This document shows, in pieces, positions 26,941-37,747 of a stretch of DNA of 64,000 nucleotides. The stretch's first letter is position 1, and every line of letters starts with the position of its first letter. The position numbers were made by a program, and so were the translations under genes. The notes under the pieces were generated by a model. The model did no database searches and was not told the DNA's origin. It was given only the letters and a program-made list of their open reading frames with translations. Origin of the DNA: PALSA-505 sp963762615 (lineage in GTDB: Bacteria > Actinomycetota > Actinomycetes > Streptosporangiales > Streptosporangiaceae); assembly GCA_963762615.1 (NCBI GenBank), contig CAVXLG010000017.1:62001-126000 (forward strand). The letters are read 5' to 3'.

Positions 26941-29900
26941 GTGGCGAGGAGTCCTCAGCGCGGGCCCGGCAAGCCGACGCAGAACCGAGCCCCGGAAGAA
27001 CTCGCGCCTGCGATCGTTCCTGGGGCGCGCGAGCCTTCCGCGGATGTCGCGGGATCGGGGTTCGCTGCTCTGCTGCGCCCAGATCGCCGGACCGTCGCCT
27101 TCACCGGGCGCGCGGCCGAGCTTGGCGAGCTGCGGGCGTGGCGGACCTCCGATCCCGCGCGAGCGGTGCGGCTCCTCTACGGCGAAGCCGGGGCGGGCAA
27201 GACCCGGCTGGCGCTGCAGCTGGCCGCGGAGCACGAGGCCGACGGGGGTCAGTGGCAGCTGGTACCGGCAGGGCGGGAGACAGCCGCCGTAGCGGCCGCC
27301 CGGGCTGCCACCGCAGGCCCGCTGCTGCTGGTAGTAGAGCAGGCCGAGACGCGCAAGGGTCTCGGCGAACTGCTGCGCCTGGTGCAAGAGAATCCGGGAC
27401 GGGCGCGGGTGCTTCTGGTCGCACGGGTCCTGGGCGAGTGGTGGGACCGGCTGATCGAGGCGGCCGACCCGGTGGTGGCCCGGATGCTGACCGAGACCAA
27501 GCCGCTACGGCTGACGGCACCGGTCAGCGTGGATGCATCCGACGCCGACCTGGCTAAGGCGGCGGTGCCGCACTTCGCCCGCGCGCTGTCGGTAGCCGTA
27601 CCGGAACAGGTGTCGGTCCAGCCAGCAGGCCGGCGGGTGCCGATGCTCGTGCTGCACGCTGCGGCGCTGGTGTCGTTGCTGCGCTCCTATCCCTATCCGG
27701 CAGCATCCGTGCAAGTGATCATCGGTGACGATGCGCTGGACGAGCTGCTCGAGCATGAGGCGCGCCGGTGGCGGCGTGCTGCTTCGGCGGCATGGTTGCC
27801 CGCCGGGGCAGCGCTGGTCAAGCAAGTGGTCGCGGCCTCCGCTCTGCTGGGTGCGGCAAGTGCGGGGGAAGCGGCCGACGTCGTGGCGCGGGTTCCGGGC
27901 GTTGGCGACTGTCCGCTGGAGGAGAGACTGCGGTGGGCGCAATGGCTGGAGCGCCTTTACCCGGCGGATCCGAACGGACGGCCCGGCGCACTTCAGCCGG
28001 ACATGGTGGCCGAAACCCACGTAGTCGGCCAGCTGGCCGCCGATCCCGACCTCGCCCGGTCCTGCCTGCGGGATCTGCCCACCGAGCACGCCGAGTACGC
28101 GCTGACCGTGCTGGGTCGCGCCTGCGCCCATCACGATCGCGCCCGGTCGCTCATCCTGACGGCCCTTCGCGACGACCTGGCTCGCCTGGCCATCCCGGCG
28201 GCGCGCGTCGCCCTCCAGGTCGGGGATGATCTCGGTAGCTTGCTGGCCGACGCCCTCGACGACGGCCTCGCGCGTACCAGAGTGCTGACCGATATCGCCC
28301 TGGGAATGCCGTATCCCAGCATGGTGCTGGCCCGCGCCCAGCTGGCCGCGATCGCGCGGGTACGGGCATCGTTGCCCGTCGGTACCGAGCCGGAGATGAT
28401 GGCTGAATTGGATGACCGGGAGTCGCGACTGCTCGCTGAGCTGGGCGGCGACGCCGGAAGGCCATCTGCACGGGAAATCGCCGGATCCCGGCGCGCGATC
28501 TCCGGACCCCGCCCCGGGCAGGCTCATCCCGACCTGGACCGCTCCGCAGCCGGCTCAGCCGTCGAACCCGCTCAGCCGGCCCGCCCGCGCCCCGGGCGGG
28601 CTCATCCCGACCTGGACCGCTCGGCAGCCGGCTCAGCCGTCGAACCCGCTCGCCAGCCCGCCCGCGCCCCGGGCGGGCTCATCCCGACCTGGACCGCTCC
28701 GCAGCCGGCTCGAGCCGTCGAACCCGCTCAGCCGGCCCGCCCGCATCCCGGGCGGGCTCATCCCGACCTGGACCGCTCCGCAGCCGGCGCAGCCGTCGAA
28801 CCCGCTCAGCCGGCCCGTCCAGAGGAAGCCCTGGCCACAGACCGGGCAACCGTCACCAACGACCGCAAGCCCGCCGCCGAACCCACCAGCCCCGCCGCCG
28901 AGTCCCCCGATCCGGGCCGCTCCGGTCAGCCGGGCCGCGACACCGCCCGGCGGCAACCCGCCCGCACGGCGGGCCGGCCACGGCGCCCGGGCACCCGGGC
29001 CGACCGCAGACGCGCCCGCCACGATCCCGACGACCCCGCGGCCAGCCCGGACATCGAACCCGCTCAGCCGACCCGCCCAACGGACACCCCGACCGCGGAC
29101 CAGGCAACCGTCACCAGCGACCGCGAGCCCGCCGCCGAACCCACCAGCCCCGCCGCCGGACCCACCGCCCCGCCGCCGAACCCACCAGCCCCGCCGCCGA
29201 ACCCACCAGCCCCGCCGCCGAACCCACCAGCCCCGCCGAACCTCCCGATCCGGACCGCTCCGGTCAGCCGAGCCGCGACACCGCCCGGCGGCAGCCCGCC
29301 CGCACGGCCCGGCCACGGCGCGCAGGCACCCGGGCCGACCGCAGACGCGCCCGCCACGATCCCGACGACCCCGCGGCCAGCCCGGACATCGAACCCGCTC
29401 AGCCGGCCCGCCCGCGGCGCCCGGGCACCTGGGCCGACCGCAGACGCGCCCGCCACGATCCCGACGACCCCGCGGCCAGCCCGGACATCGAACCCGCTCA
29501 GCCGACCCGCCTGAAGGACGCCCCGACCGCGGACCAGGCAACCGTCACCAGCGACCGCGAGCCCGCCGCCGAACCCGCCAGCCCGGCCGCCGAGCCCTCG
29601 GAGCCGGTCCGCCCCGAGGAAGCCCCGGCGGCTGGCCAGAATGACACCCTGGCTGCTGACCAGGAAGCCGTCGCCACCATCCGCAAGCTCGCCGCCGCCG
29701 ACCCTGGCGAGTATCGCGCCGACCTCGCGACGGCGCTGACGAACCTGGGCTTCCGGCTGTCCGAGCTGGGACGCCCCGATGACGCCCTGCAGGCCGGCCA
29801 GGAGGCCCTCGCTATCCACCGCGAACTCGCCGCCGCCGACCCTGGGCGTTTCCAAGCAGATCTGGCCACCTGCCTGGTCAGCCTGGGCGTTTGGTTCTCA

Positions 29901-30581
29901 GAACTTGGGCGCTCCTATGATGCGCTGGAGGCCGAGCAGGAGGCTGTCGGCATCCGCCGCGACCTCGCCGCCAGTGATCCCGCCCGGTACCGTCCTGACC
30001 TCGCTGCGTCCCTGGCCAACCTCGGGATCACGTTGTCGGAGCTGGGCCGACCCGCGGCTGCGCTGGACCCGGTCGGGGAGGCGGTCACGATCTACCGCGA
30101 CCTTGCCGCCGCCGATCCCGGGCTCTATTGGCCTGACCTGGCCCGTTCCCTGGCCAACCTGGGCATCCGGTACGCGGATCTGGACCGCCCGGCGAAAGCC
30201 CTGCCGCCGTCTGAGGAAGCCGTCGCGATCCGGCGCGAGCTGGCCGGCGCCAATCCCGATCGCCACCGCCCTCACCTCGCCCGCTCCCTGGCCAACCTCG
30301 GCATCCGGTACACCGAGCTGGGCCGCCCGGCGGATGCCGTGCTGGCCGGCCAGGAAGCGGTCATCATCTACCGGGAGCTCACGGCCGAATCCGGGGGCTA
30401 CCGTCGCGATCTGGCCCGCTCCCTGAGCGGCCTGGCTGCCCCGCTCAGCGCGCTCGGGCGCGATGCCGAGGCCGAACGCGCGGAAGCTGAGGCGGCCGCG
30501 ATCACGCAGCAGCTTGAACAGCCGCCCGCTGCGGACGCTTCGCGATCTGGCTCCGGTCATGGGCCACTCATCAACCCCTGA
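26941..30581 (+). CDS. P-loop NTPase with Pro-rich repeat linker and TPRs, split by a one-base loss
   Basis: About 1,213 residues if one missing base near 29168 is restored. Residues 1-500 form a STAND-like NTPase: Walker A LLYGEAGAGKTRLALQLAAE, a Walker B-like LLLVVEQAETRKGL, and VLLVARVLGEWWDRL as the following strand. Residues about 520-890 are Pro/Ala/Arg-rich and encoded by DNA repeats. The last 300 residues are six TPR-like units of about 44 residues (NLGIRYTELGRPADAVLAGQ type). As given, the first frame ends at 29514 and the TPR frame is open from before 29463 to 30581. GTG 26941 has GAGAG upstream. Such NTPase-TPR proteins are common in actinomycetes and thought to be signalling or conflict switches. 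Exact role unknown. Confidence 0.72.
28514..28830. repeat. about 78-bp coding tandem repeat, four units
   Basis: Four copies of a unit encoding AHPDLDRSAAGSAVEPAQPA inside the NTPase linker. Units 2 and 3 contain single-base changes that cancel (one loss near 28655, one gain near 28713), so the third unit is translated in a different frame (LIPTWTAPQPARAVEPA) before the frame returns. Confidence 0.75.
29130..29240. repeat. 21-bp coding tandem repeat with the frame-changing base loss
   Basis: Four or five copies of a 21-bp unit around GCCGCCGAACCCACCAGC. In the unit near 29160-29180 CCACCAGCC appears as CCACCGCC, one base short. Because 21 is a multiple of three, unit number does not alter frame, but this lost base does. 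Larger repeated modules flank it at about 28920-29070, 29270-29410 and 29410-29512. Confidence 0.7.
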
Positions 30582-30617
30582 TCCGCCAGGCGGGCGGACT
30601 CCGGCGATTCCCGGCCG

Positions 30618-31421
30618 CTAGGACGGGGCAGGCTCGCGCTGGAACGAGACCTGGGTCTCCAGGTCCGTGAACCCGACTGCGCGGTAGATCCGGATGGCGC
30701 CATAGCCGGGATCCGCGACGATGACGAGGCGGGCGGCGCCCAGGACGCCGAGTCCGTACCTCCCGGCGTGGTAGACCAGGGTTCCCGCCAGCCCTTGCCG
30801 CCGCGCCGACGGGTGAGTCTCCACGTTCTGGTAGCGGGCAATAGCGCCGCCATCGGAGAACAGCCCGAGCTGAGCTGCCAGCCGGCCGCCCTGGAAGGCA
30901 CCGAAGCATGAACCGCGGCCGGACTCGGCAAGCCTGCGCTCGTCGGTGATCCTGCGCTCGCAGAAGTCGCGGGCACCGGCAGGCTCGTCCGCGCACGCCA
31001 CCCGAAGCTCGACCGCCTGCCGCCAGTCGTCGTCGGTCTCGAGCGGCCGGTACTGCGCCGCATCGTTGCGGTGCGGCGGTTCCCGAACGGCCGTGGCGGT
31101 CATCACCGTGCTGCAGTCCAGCCGAAGGCCGGCCGCAAGGTAACCCGCGGGCGAGCCGGGGCACCCGCGGGTTCCGTCGACGCCGATCGCCATGTGGGCC
31201 GCGCCCGGGAAGGCCTCGGTGAACCGCGACATCCACCCGGCCGCCTCGTCGGTGAGCGCCGCCTCGGGCATCAGCAGGAAGTTGCCCCACCAGAACGTCG
31301 GATTGCCGGGACTGCGGACGGTTATATAACCGCCATGATCTACGATCTTGCTGCCCTCGAGGGACCGCAGCATCAGGTCGGTCTGGAAGCCAAGCGAGTG
31401 CACCCGCACCAGATCGAGCAT
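30618..31421 (-). CDS. GNAT family N-acetyltransferase
   Basis: 267 residues. The C-terminal half is a GNAT domain: YQNVETHPSARRQGLAGTLV contains the acetyl-CoA pyrophosphate loop (RRQGLA), and AARLVIVADPGYGAIRIYRA with VGFTDLETQVSF is the usual motif B end. The N-terminal half (YITVRSPGNPTFWWGNFLLM) looks like a degenerate second GNAT-like lobe, as in tandem acetyltransferases of actinomycetes. Substrate unknown. ATG 31421 is chosen because upstream residues are Pro/Arg-rich and lack conservation; GTG 31427 is possible. It is convergent with the NTPase-TPR gene. Confidence 0.8.
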   Translation of the reverse strand: MLDLVRVHSLGFQTDLMLRSLEGSKIVDHGGYITVRSPGNPTFWWGNFLLMPEAALTDEAAGWMSRFTEAFPGAAHMAIGVDGTRGCPGSPAGYLAAGLRLDCSTVMTATAVREPPHRNDAAQYRPLETDDDWRQAVELRVACADEPAGARDFCERRITDERRLAESGRGSCFGAFQGGRLAAQLGLFSDGGAIARYQNVETHPSARRQGLAGTLVYHAGRYGLGVLGAARLVIVADPGYGAIRIYRAVGFTDLETQVSFQREPAPS

Positions 31422-31572
31422 AGACACCGCCCAGCGCGCCGGCCCGACGGCAGGTCGGCCACGTTCACATCCCGGTTTCATCTGCGATGATGGGAGCAGG
31501 ACGTACACCCCGTGAACGAACCGGCATCGCCCAGGACCCCGTCCACAACCCCCGCACGGAGCGCGGATAACG

Positions 31573-32583
31573 ATGAGCGGATGGTCTCCTTCTCCGGATG
31601 ATCTCGGCGCGTCACCGGGTAATCCCCGATCTGACCCCGAGCCCGGCCGGGCTGGCGGGGACGGCACCGGATCCGGGGGACGGCCCGATATCGGTGCGGG
31701 CGGACGTACTGAGTCCGGCTCACGGAAGGAGCCGGGTAACGCGACCGTGGCTGGGCCGGACACGGCACCCGGTCACGAGACAGCGGCAGGACCGGGCGCA
31801 GCACTCGGCCACGTGACAGCACCCGGCTCAGGAACCGCGCCCGGCTACCCGACTGCGCCCGCCGCCGCTCCCCCGCCTGACTACGCCCCCCCGCCCGACT
31901 CCGGACCCCAGCCCGGCGACCCGGTAGCGCCTGTCTACGGGCCCCCGCCCGGCCCCGGGCCCCCGCCCGGCCGCGGCTACGCGCAGCCAGGCCCGGGCGG
32001 CATGTACCCGGGCCCCCCGGCCCGGAGGCGATGGCGAATCTGGCTGGGGATTGCGGCCGGGTTCATAGTGCTGGCGATCGTGATCGCCGGCATCAGCGTC
32101 TACATACTCAACAAGTCGAAGGACTGGACGCTCACCGCGCCGCAGACCATCGCGGGCATGAGCCGGGACGCCCGCACTGCCGACCAGCTGGCGTTCGGCG
32201 CCCTGGTCGCCAAGTTCAAGTCCAACGTGACCAGCCTGCCGAGATACGGCACCCTGAAGTCAACCGTCAGCGGGATTTACGCGCTCGGGTCCGGTCAGGC
32301 CGTGGGGTTCATCGGCTTCAACGGCGCGTTCAACGTGCGGGTAGCCCTCAAGACCGGGGCCGGCATCAAGGTCTCGAGCGCGAATCCCGGTCCGCACGGC
32401 GGCACCGCCGAGTGCGGCAGCGGAAGTTCCTACGCGGTATGCCAGTGGTCTACCGCTACGACGGTCGGCATCGTGCTCGTGATCCCCGCCAGCTCCGGGG
32501 CGAGCCGCGAAAGCCTCGCGAGCGCGAACGACCTGATGATCAGGATCCGGGACAGCGTAGAGCAGCCGGCCCACCGGAGCTAG
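31573..32583 (+). CDS. Pro-rich single-pass membrane protein of unknown function
   Basis: 336 residues. The first 155 are Pro/Gly/Ala-rich with PPPDYAPPPDSGPQPGDP type repeats. One membrane segment follows (IWLGIAAGFIVLAIVIAGIS). The last 150 residues would be outside the cell: GMSRDARTADQLAFGALVAK, then GFIGFNGAFNVRVALKTGAG and a two-Cys stretch (AECGSGSSYAVCQW) likely forming a disulfide. This layout is common for actinomycete envelope proteins and resembles partners of RDD or Ser/Thr-kinase genes, but no specific function can be assigned. Divergent from the GNAT gene with a 151-bp gap. Confidence 0.78.
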   Translation: MSGWSPSPDDLGASPGNPRSDPEPGRAGGDGTGSGGRPDIGAGGRTESGSRKEPGNATVAGPDTAPGHETAAGPGAALGHVTAPGSGTAPGYPTAPAAAPPPDYAPPPDSGPQPGDPVAPVYGPPPGPGPPPGRGYAQPGPGGMYPGPPARRRWRIWLGIAAGFIVLAIVIAGISVYILNKSKDWTLTAPQTIAGMSRDARTADQLAFGALVAKFKSNVTSLPRYGTLKSTVSGIYALGSGQAVGFIGFNGAFNVRVALKTGAGIKVSSANPGPHGGTAECGSGSSYAVCQWSTATTVGIVLVIPASSGASRESLASANDLMIRIRDSVEQPAHRS

Positions 32584-32675
32584 GCCCGGACCGAGCGCGC
32601 CGCCCCGGACTCGGCGCAGCGTGCGGGCTGCCCAGATCAGCGCGTTCCTCCCGGCGAGCGCACCCGGCTTCGCGG

Positions 32676-33011
32676 TCAGGCGACGAACGGCGGCGCGCCT
32701 GACTCGCTGGCCATCGCGCGTCCCGCGGATTCCCACCCGTGCATGCCGTCGCCGACGTTGAGCGCCTGCCAGCCGGCCGCGTTCAGGGCCTGGGCGGCAC
32801 GCGCGGACCGCACGCCGGATCTGCATATGAGGTAGACATCGCGGTCGCGCGGGATCTGGCCGCATAGCTCGCCCAGCGAGCCGAGCGGAATGTGCTGTGC
32901 GTCGGGCACATGACCGGCCAGCCACTCGTCGTCTTCCCGGACGTCCACGATGTAGGCCCGGTCAGGCACATCGGCCGCGGGCACCTCCCGCATTGCGTCT
33001 CCTTGATCCAT
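32676..33011 (-). CDS. rhodanese-like domain protein
   Basis: 111-residue single rhodanese domain. The active-site loop is LICRSGVRSA with catalytic Cys63; IVDVREDDEWLAGHVPDAQH is the CH2A-type N-terminal motif. It may transfer sulfane sulfur or act as a thiol-handling protein. ATG 33011 is used; a second ATG lies 6 codons later. It is followed on the same strand by nothing close and preceded by the SWIM gene 98 bp away. Confidence 0.88.
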   Translation of the reverse strand: MDQGDAMREVPAADVPDRAYIVDVREDDEWLAGHVPDAQHIPLGSLGELCGQIPRDRDVYLICRSGVRSARAAQALNAAGWQALNVGDGMHGWESAGRAMASESGAPPFVA

Positions 33012-33109
33012 CGCCTCTCCTTCCGGCTAATTCTCCCACCGTTACGGGATCGTCAGCGCTCGCCGAGATGGCCGCCGGACCCGGCCTGGCCTGTCGGCCG
33101 CCGGCCGGT

Positions 33110-33949
33110 TCACGTCGCCTGCCGGGCGAGACGCTGGTAGGCGGGGGTGAGCAGGTCGGCCAGGTCCTGACCGCGCACGGCCACAGCCGGCGGCTCGAAG
33201 GAGCGGAGCAGCAGGTCCGGGGCCGTCACCGCGGCAGCGGGCATCGCCCGCAGCCGGGCCGCGGTCAGCCCGGGCGACCAGAAGTCGTCCAGGCACTCGG
33301 CCAGCGGCCGGTCGGTCACGTCTATCACCGGGCGCGGCTGCTCTGTCTGGCCATCCCCGATACGGCGCAGCGAGGCGAGCAGCTCCTGCCGGCCCCGCCC
33401 GCGCCAGGCCAGCACGCCGAACGGGTCGTCGTCGAACGCCTCGGCGAGGACGTAGCAGACCGCGGCCAGGTGCTTGCACGGCACTTCCCAGTCCGGGCAG
33501 GAACAGGACATCTCCATGTCCCGGGCCGACCGCGGGAACAGCGGCGTGCCGCAGTCGGCGAACACGTCCTCGATCTCGTGCGGCATCTCGCCGGCCAGCA
33601 GCTTGGCGCGGAACAGCGCCTGCGCGGCCAGGGCCTGCTCGGCCCGCTCCCACTGCCGCGCGGTGAGCGGCAGCACCTGGATGCGCACCCGGTACGGCCT
33701 GGGCCGCGATCCCTGCACCTGCGCGGTCACGTAACCGGTGGTCAGCTCGAACCCGAGCACCTGCCCGGTCCGGGCGTAGTTGCGGCCCCGGGCGAGCCTG
33801 CCGCTCATGCCCAGCGACTCGAGCACGTCGATGAACCGCCGCGACCACCACTGCTCGCCGATCGCGCCGCGCTTGCTGCGCGCCCGCACGCCGCCCTCGA
33901 CCCGGCGCGGCCGGGACCGCTCCGGCCAGGGACCAGACCAGCCGCTCAT
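33110..33949 (-). CDS. SWIM zinc finger protein
   Basis: 279 residues. The SWIM motif is CSCPDWEVPCKHLAAVCYVL (CxCx(n)CxH). The N-terminus MSGWSGPWPERSRPRRVEGG and GEQWWSRRFIDVLESLGMSG are typical of the actinomycete SWIM protein encoded next to a SNF2 helicase. The ATG at 33949 overlaps the helicase stop (ATGA), so the two are coupled and probably act in one DNA-directed complex. In the sequence as given the two read as one long frame because of a base insertion in the helicase; the overlap and both family lengths show they are separate proteins. Confidence 0.83.
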   Translation of the reverse strand: MSGWSGPWPERSRPRRVEGGVRARSKRGAIGEQWWSRRFIDVLESLGMSGRLARGRNYARTGQVLGFELTTGYVTAQVQGSRPRPYRVRIQVLPLTARQWERAEQALAAQALFRAKLLAGEMPHEIEDVFADCGTPLFPRSARDMEMSCSCPDWEVPCKHLAAVCYVLAEAFDDDPFGVLAWRGRGRQELLASLRRIGDGQTEQPRPVIDVTDRPLAECLDDFWSPGLTAARLRAMPAAAVTAPDLLLRSFEPPAVAVRGQDLADLLTPAYQRLARQAT

Positions 33950-36900
33950 TCGGCGACCGCCTCCGGCGACAGCTCGATCACCTTGCGCAGCTCGGCCACG
34001 GACAGCTCGGTCAGCCAGCTCTCGCCGGTGCCCACGATCCGCTCGGCGAGGGCCTTCTTCTCTTCGATCATGGTGTCGATCCGCTCCTCCAGCGTGCCGA
34101 CGCAGACGAACTTGCGCACCTGGACGTCCCGGCGCTGGCCGATACGGAACGCCCGGTCGGTGGCCTGGTCCTCCACCGCGGGGTTCCACCACCGGTCGAA
34201 CGTGGATGACATGGCTGGCGGCGGTGAGGTTGAGTCCGGTGCCGCCGGCCTTGAGCGACAGCAGGAAGAGGGCCGGCTCGGACATCTCCTGGAAGCGCGC
34301 CACCAGGGCGTCGCGCTGCTTCTTCGGCGTCCCGCCGTGCAGGTAGAGCACCGGGCAGCCCAGCCGCGCGGCAAGGTGCGGCTGGAGCATCGAGCCGAAC
34401 TCCGCGTACTGGGTGAAGCAGAGTGCCTTGTCGCCCTCGGCGATGACCTCGTCGCAGATCTCCTCAAGCCTGGCCAGCTTGCCGGACCGGCCGGGCAGCC
34501 GGGAGCCATCGCCGAGCAGGTGCGCCGGGTGGTTGCAGACCTGCTTGAGCTTGGCCATCGTGGCCAGCACCAGGCCGCGGCGTTCGATGCCCTCCTCGGC
34601 GGCCTCGATCCTGGCCAGCATGTCGGTGACCGTCGCCTGGTAGAGCGACGCCTGCTCGGCGGTGAGGTTGCACCACACCTTCATCTCCAGCTTGTCCGGC
34701 AGGTCGGAGATGATCGACTTGTCGGTCTTGAGCCGGCGCAGGATGAACGGCCCGGTGATCCGCCGCAGCCGGGCGGTCGCCTCCTCGTCGCCGGCCCGCT
34801 CGACCGGGATCGCGTACCGCTGCCGGAATTTCTCGGCTGGCCCGAGCAGGCCGGGGTTGGTGAACTCCATGATCGACCACAGGTCGCTGAGCCGGTTCTC
34901 CACCGGGGTGCCGGTCAGCGCGATCCTGGACCCGGCCGGCAGGCCGCGTACCGCCTGCGCCTGCCGGGTGGCGTGGTTCTTGATGTTCTGCGCCTCGTCG
35001 CACACCACCCGGGCCCACGGGACCCTGGCGAGTTCCTCCCGGTCCCTGGACGCGATGCCATAGGTAGTGATCACCAGGTCGGCCGCGGCCAGCGCGCCGG
35101 TCAGCTCATCCCCGCTCAGCCGGTCGCCGCCGTGGTGCACGTGCACCCTCAGGTCGGGGGTGAACCTGGCTGCCTCCCGCTCCCAGTTGCCGACCACCGA
35201 CATCGGGCAGACCAGCAACGTAGGAGCATGCCGAACGGCGCCGCCCGGAGATTCCCCGGGATGCGCGAGACGTTCCGGGGCGGCAGAAGTTGCGCCGTTC
35301 TGCCGTTCGTGGGCCAGCAGGCCGAGCAGCTGGATGGTCTTACCCAAGCCCATGTCGTCGGCTAGGACAGAGCCGAGGCCGAGGCGGCCGAGGAAGGAGA
35401 TCCAGGCCACCCCGCGCTCCTGGTAAGGGCGCAATTCGCCGATGAAGCCCGGCGGGGTGCTGACCGGCTCCAGGCGGCGGTCGGCCTGGCCGGACAGCAG
35501 GTCGCCGAGCCAGCCGTCGGCGTGCACCTCGACCGGCGGCAGGTCGTCATCGGCCAGGGTGCCGTCGGGCAGGCCGCTGCCCGCGCCGTGCAGCCCGGCG
35601 AGCAGCGCATCCGAAGCCCGCATGGTCCCGGACCGGCTGCGCTCGAGGAACCGCAGCGCCGCGCGGAGGTGCCTGTCGTCGAGTTCCACCCACTGGCCGC
35701 GCAGCCGGACCAGCGGGACCTTGAGCCTGGCCAGCTCGGCCAGCTCCTCAGGGTCCAGCTCCTGGTCGCCGACGGCCAGGTCGTAGCGGAACTCGACCAG
35801 GTCCTGCAGGCCGAACTTCGGGTCGGTCACCGATCCGCTCGACGCCGCCTTCGACCGGGTGGTGAGCTTGAGGCCCAGCCGGGACTTGCGCACCCAGTCC
35901 GGCAGCAGCACGCCGAATCCGGCCCCGGACAGCAGCGGCGCCGCCTGCCGCAGGAAGCCGAACGCACCCTCGGTGTCGAGGGCGACTTCGGCCGGGGCGG
36001 CGCTGCGCAGCGCGCCGTCCAGCTCGGGGAAAAGCCGTGCGGCCCGGCCCAGGCCGGCCAGCAGCTCCTCCTCCGGGTGCTGGATCCCGGCGGCGAGGCC
36101 GACGGCGGAACCGCCCGCCCAGACGTCGGCGGCCGCCATCATCAGGCTCGGGTCGTCGGTCGCCTGCAGGGCGAACTCGACCCGCCAGTCCCGCGCAGGC
36201 TCGCGCGAGCCCGCGGTGCCCGGGTGCTCGTGACCGGCGGGCGCGCCCCGCCCGGAACCGTTCGGCACGTCCGGCCCCGCCTTGTCCCTCAGTTCGCCCG
36301 GCCCGCCATCGCCGCCCTCCGTCTCCGGCTCGACCAGCCGGAAGCAGGTGCGCACCGGGCCGGCCGGGAGCTGGGCGGCGCGGTGCCATGCCTCGAGCTG
36401 CGCCGCCAGCTCCGCGGCTTCCCGTTCGTCCTCCGCGGTGGTCAGCTCGACCTGGGCGCTGGCCGCGGCGAGCGCCGCGATCCAGCGCTCGGCCACCGGT
36501 ACGCGAGCCGCCCGGCGCCCGCGCCGGGCGGGAAGCAGCGGCTGCGCGGCGAGCCAGGCCCGGGCCACGGCGTCGGCGAGAGCGTTCAGCGCGTCGGTCA
36601 GGATCAGTGCCGAGGATGCTTCGCCGGCGTCTGCCGCGCGGCACAGCGCGGGCATCCCGGCGGCGAGCTCACGCGCCCGTTCGGCATCGGCCCCGGACAG
36701 CACCGGGCGCCAGCGCGCCGCGTAGCCGCCGTCCTCGCCGCACAGCGCCGGCAGCACCCGGCCGCGGGCCGGAAGGTCGGCCGCCAGCCGCGCCACCGCG
36801 GCCAGGTAGCGTACGGTGCCGCCCGGCGCCGCGCGACCCGGGAACGCACCGGGCTCGCCGAGCGCGTCCAGCAGGTCAACGGCGACGTCGGGTTCGAAGG

Positions 36901-37258
36901 CCAGCGCGGGCACTCGCCAGGCGGCCAGCGACACCCGGCGCCGACCCGGCTGGCTGCCGGCCGGTGCCCCGTCCTGACCGGGCGGCCGGATCAGTTCGGG
37001 TGACGCGAGCGGCCCGTCCGAGCCGGACGGCAGCCGCAGGGTCAGCTCGTCGTCCACTGCCCGGCCGGCCAGATCCCCGGCCGGGCCGGGCAGCTCGGCG
37101 AGCGCCGCCGCCAGCCCCGGCGTGTCCAGGGCGAACGGATGCGGCCTGGGGGCGCGGGACGGCCGGCCCGGGCGCGGCGGCGCCGCCGGGGCAAGCGCGG
37201 AGTCCTCGGCCCACAGCCAGGCTGCTCCGTAGGCCCACATCCCGTGGATCACCAGCAT
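33946..37258 (-). CDS. SNF2-family DEAD/H helicase, one frame change near the C-terminus
   Basis: About 1,103 residues. The start MLVIHGMWAYGAAWLWAEDS is characteristic of the bacterial SNF2 group paired with SWIM proteins. Walker A is LADDMGLGKTIQLLG, motif II is VVCDEAQNIKN, motif III is ALTGTPVENRLSDLWSIMEF and motif V is LLSLKAGGTGLNLTAASHV. Motif VI follows one frame over as FDRWWNPAVEDQATDRAFRI, then GQRRDVQVRKFV and SVAELRKVIELSPEAVAE. One extra base at about 34201 (CACGTTC where CACTTC is expected) explains the shift. It remodels or translocates on DNA using ATP; cellular role in these bacteria is not settled. Confidence 0.85.
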
Positions 37259-37468
37259 GTGCGCGACTCCCGGCAACGATCCCTGGCTTCAAGCTTGGCA
37301 GAACCTCCGCCGCGCTGCGCGCGGACACACCCGGCTGCGGGGCGTACCAGCCAGTCCGGTGCGCGGGCAGGACGCCGGCCGTGCAATCCTGGGGCACGCC
37401 CGTGCGCGCTCCCGCTTCGCGCCCAGCTCCTGGCCCGCCCGGCAACCGCGGGAGCAGGCTGCTGGTGG

Positions 37469-37747
37469 TCAGGAGTCGGGGCCGCCACCTGGGTGCTCCC
37501 GGGGGCCGGGCGGGCCGGCGCCGGTCCGTTCGGAAAGGTCCGCCGGCCCGGAAACGTCCGCCCGTTCAGAAGCGCCCGCCCGCTCGGAAAAATACTGCCG
37601 GTCCGCGGAGACCTTGCGCAGCTGCTTGTTCATCGAGCGCAGCAGGAAGAACAGCGCAACCCCGAGCCCCGCCACGATGAGGAAGCCGAGGACGCCCGGC
37701 TCGACCTGGCTGGCTGTGGACGCGCTGGCCAGCACCGTCAAAGGCAA
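37469..37747 (-). CDS. small single-pass membrane protein
   Basis: 92 residues: one membrane segment (about 17-36, GVLGFLIVAGLGVALFFLLR) followed by a basic then Glu/Pro-rich cytoplasmic tail. The TTG start overlaps the mca stop by 10 bp, so it is coupled to mca. A small membrane protein next to mca is also seen in Mycobacterium tuberculosis (Rv1082-Rv1083). Function unknown. Confidence 0.78.
   Translation of the reverse strand: MPLTVLASASTASQVEPGVLGFLIVAGLGVALFFLLRSMNKQLRKVSADRQYFSERAGASERADVSGPADLSERTGAGPPGPREHPGGGPDS

Noticed and set aside
32897..35365. Open frame of about 820 codons on the + strand
   Set aside because: Lies opposite the SNF2 and SWIM genes; no motif, no ribosome site, biased composition.
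33110..37258. A genuine helicase-SWIM fusion protein
   Set aside because: The helicase's own motif VI and C-terminus are intact in the next frame and its stop overlaps the SWIM start codon.
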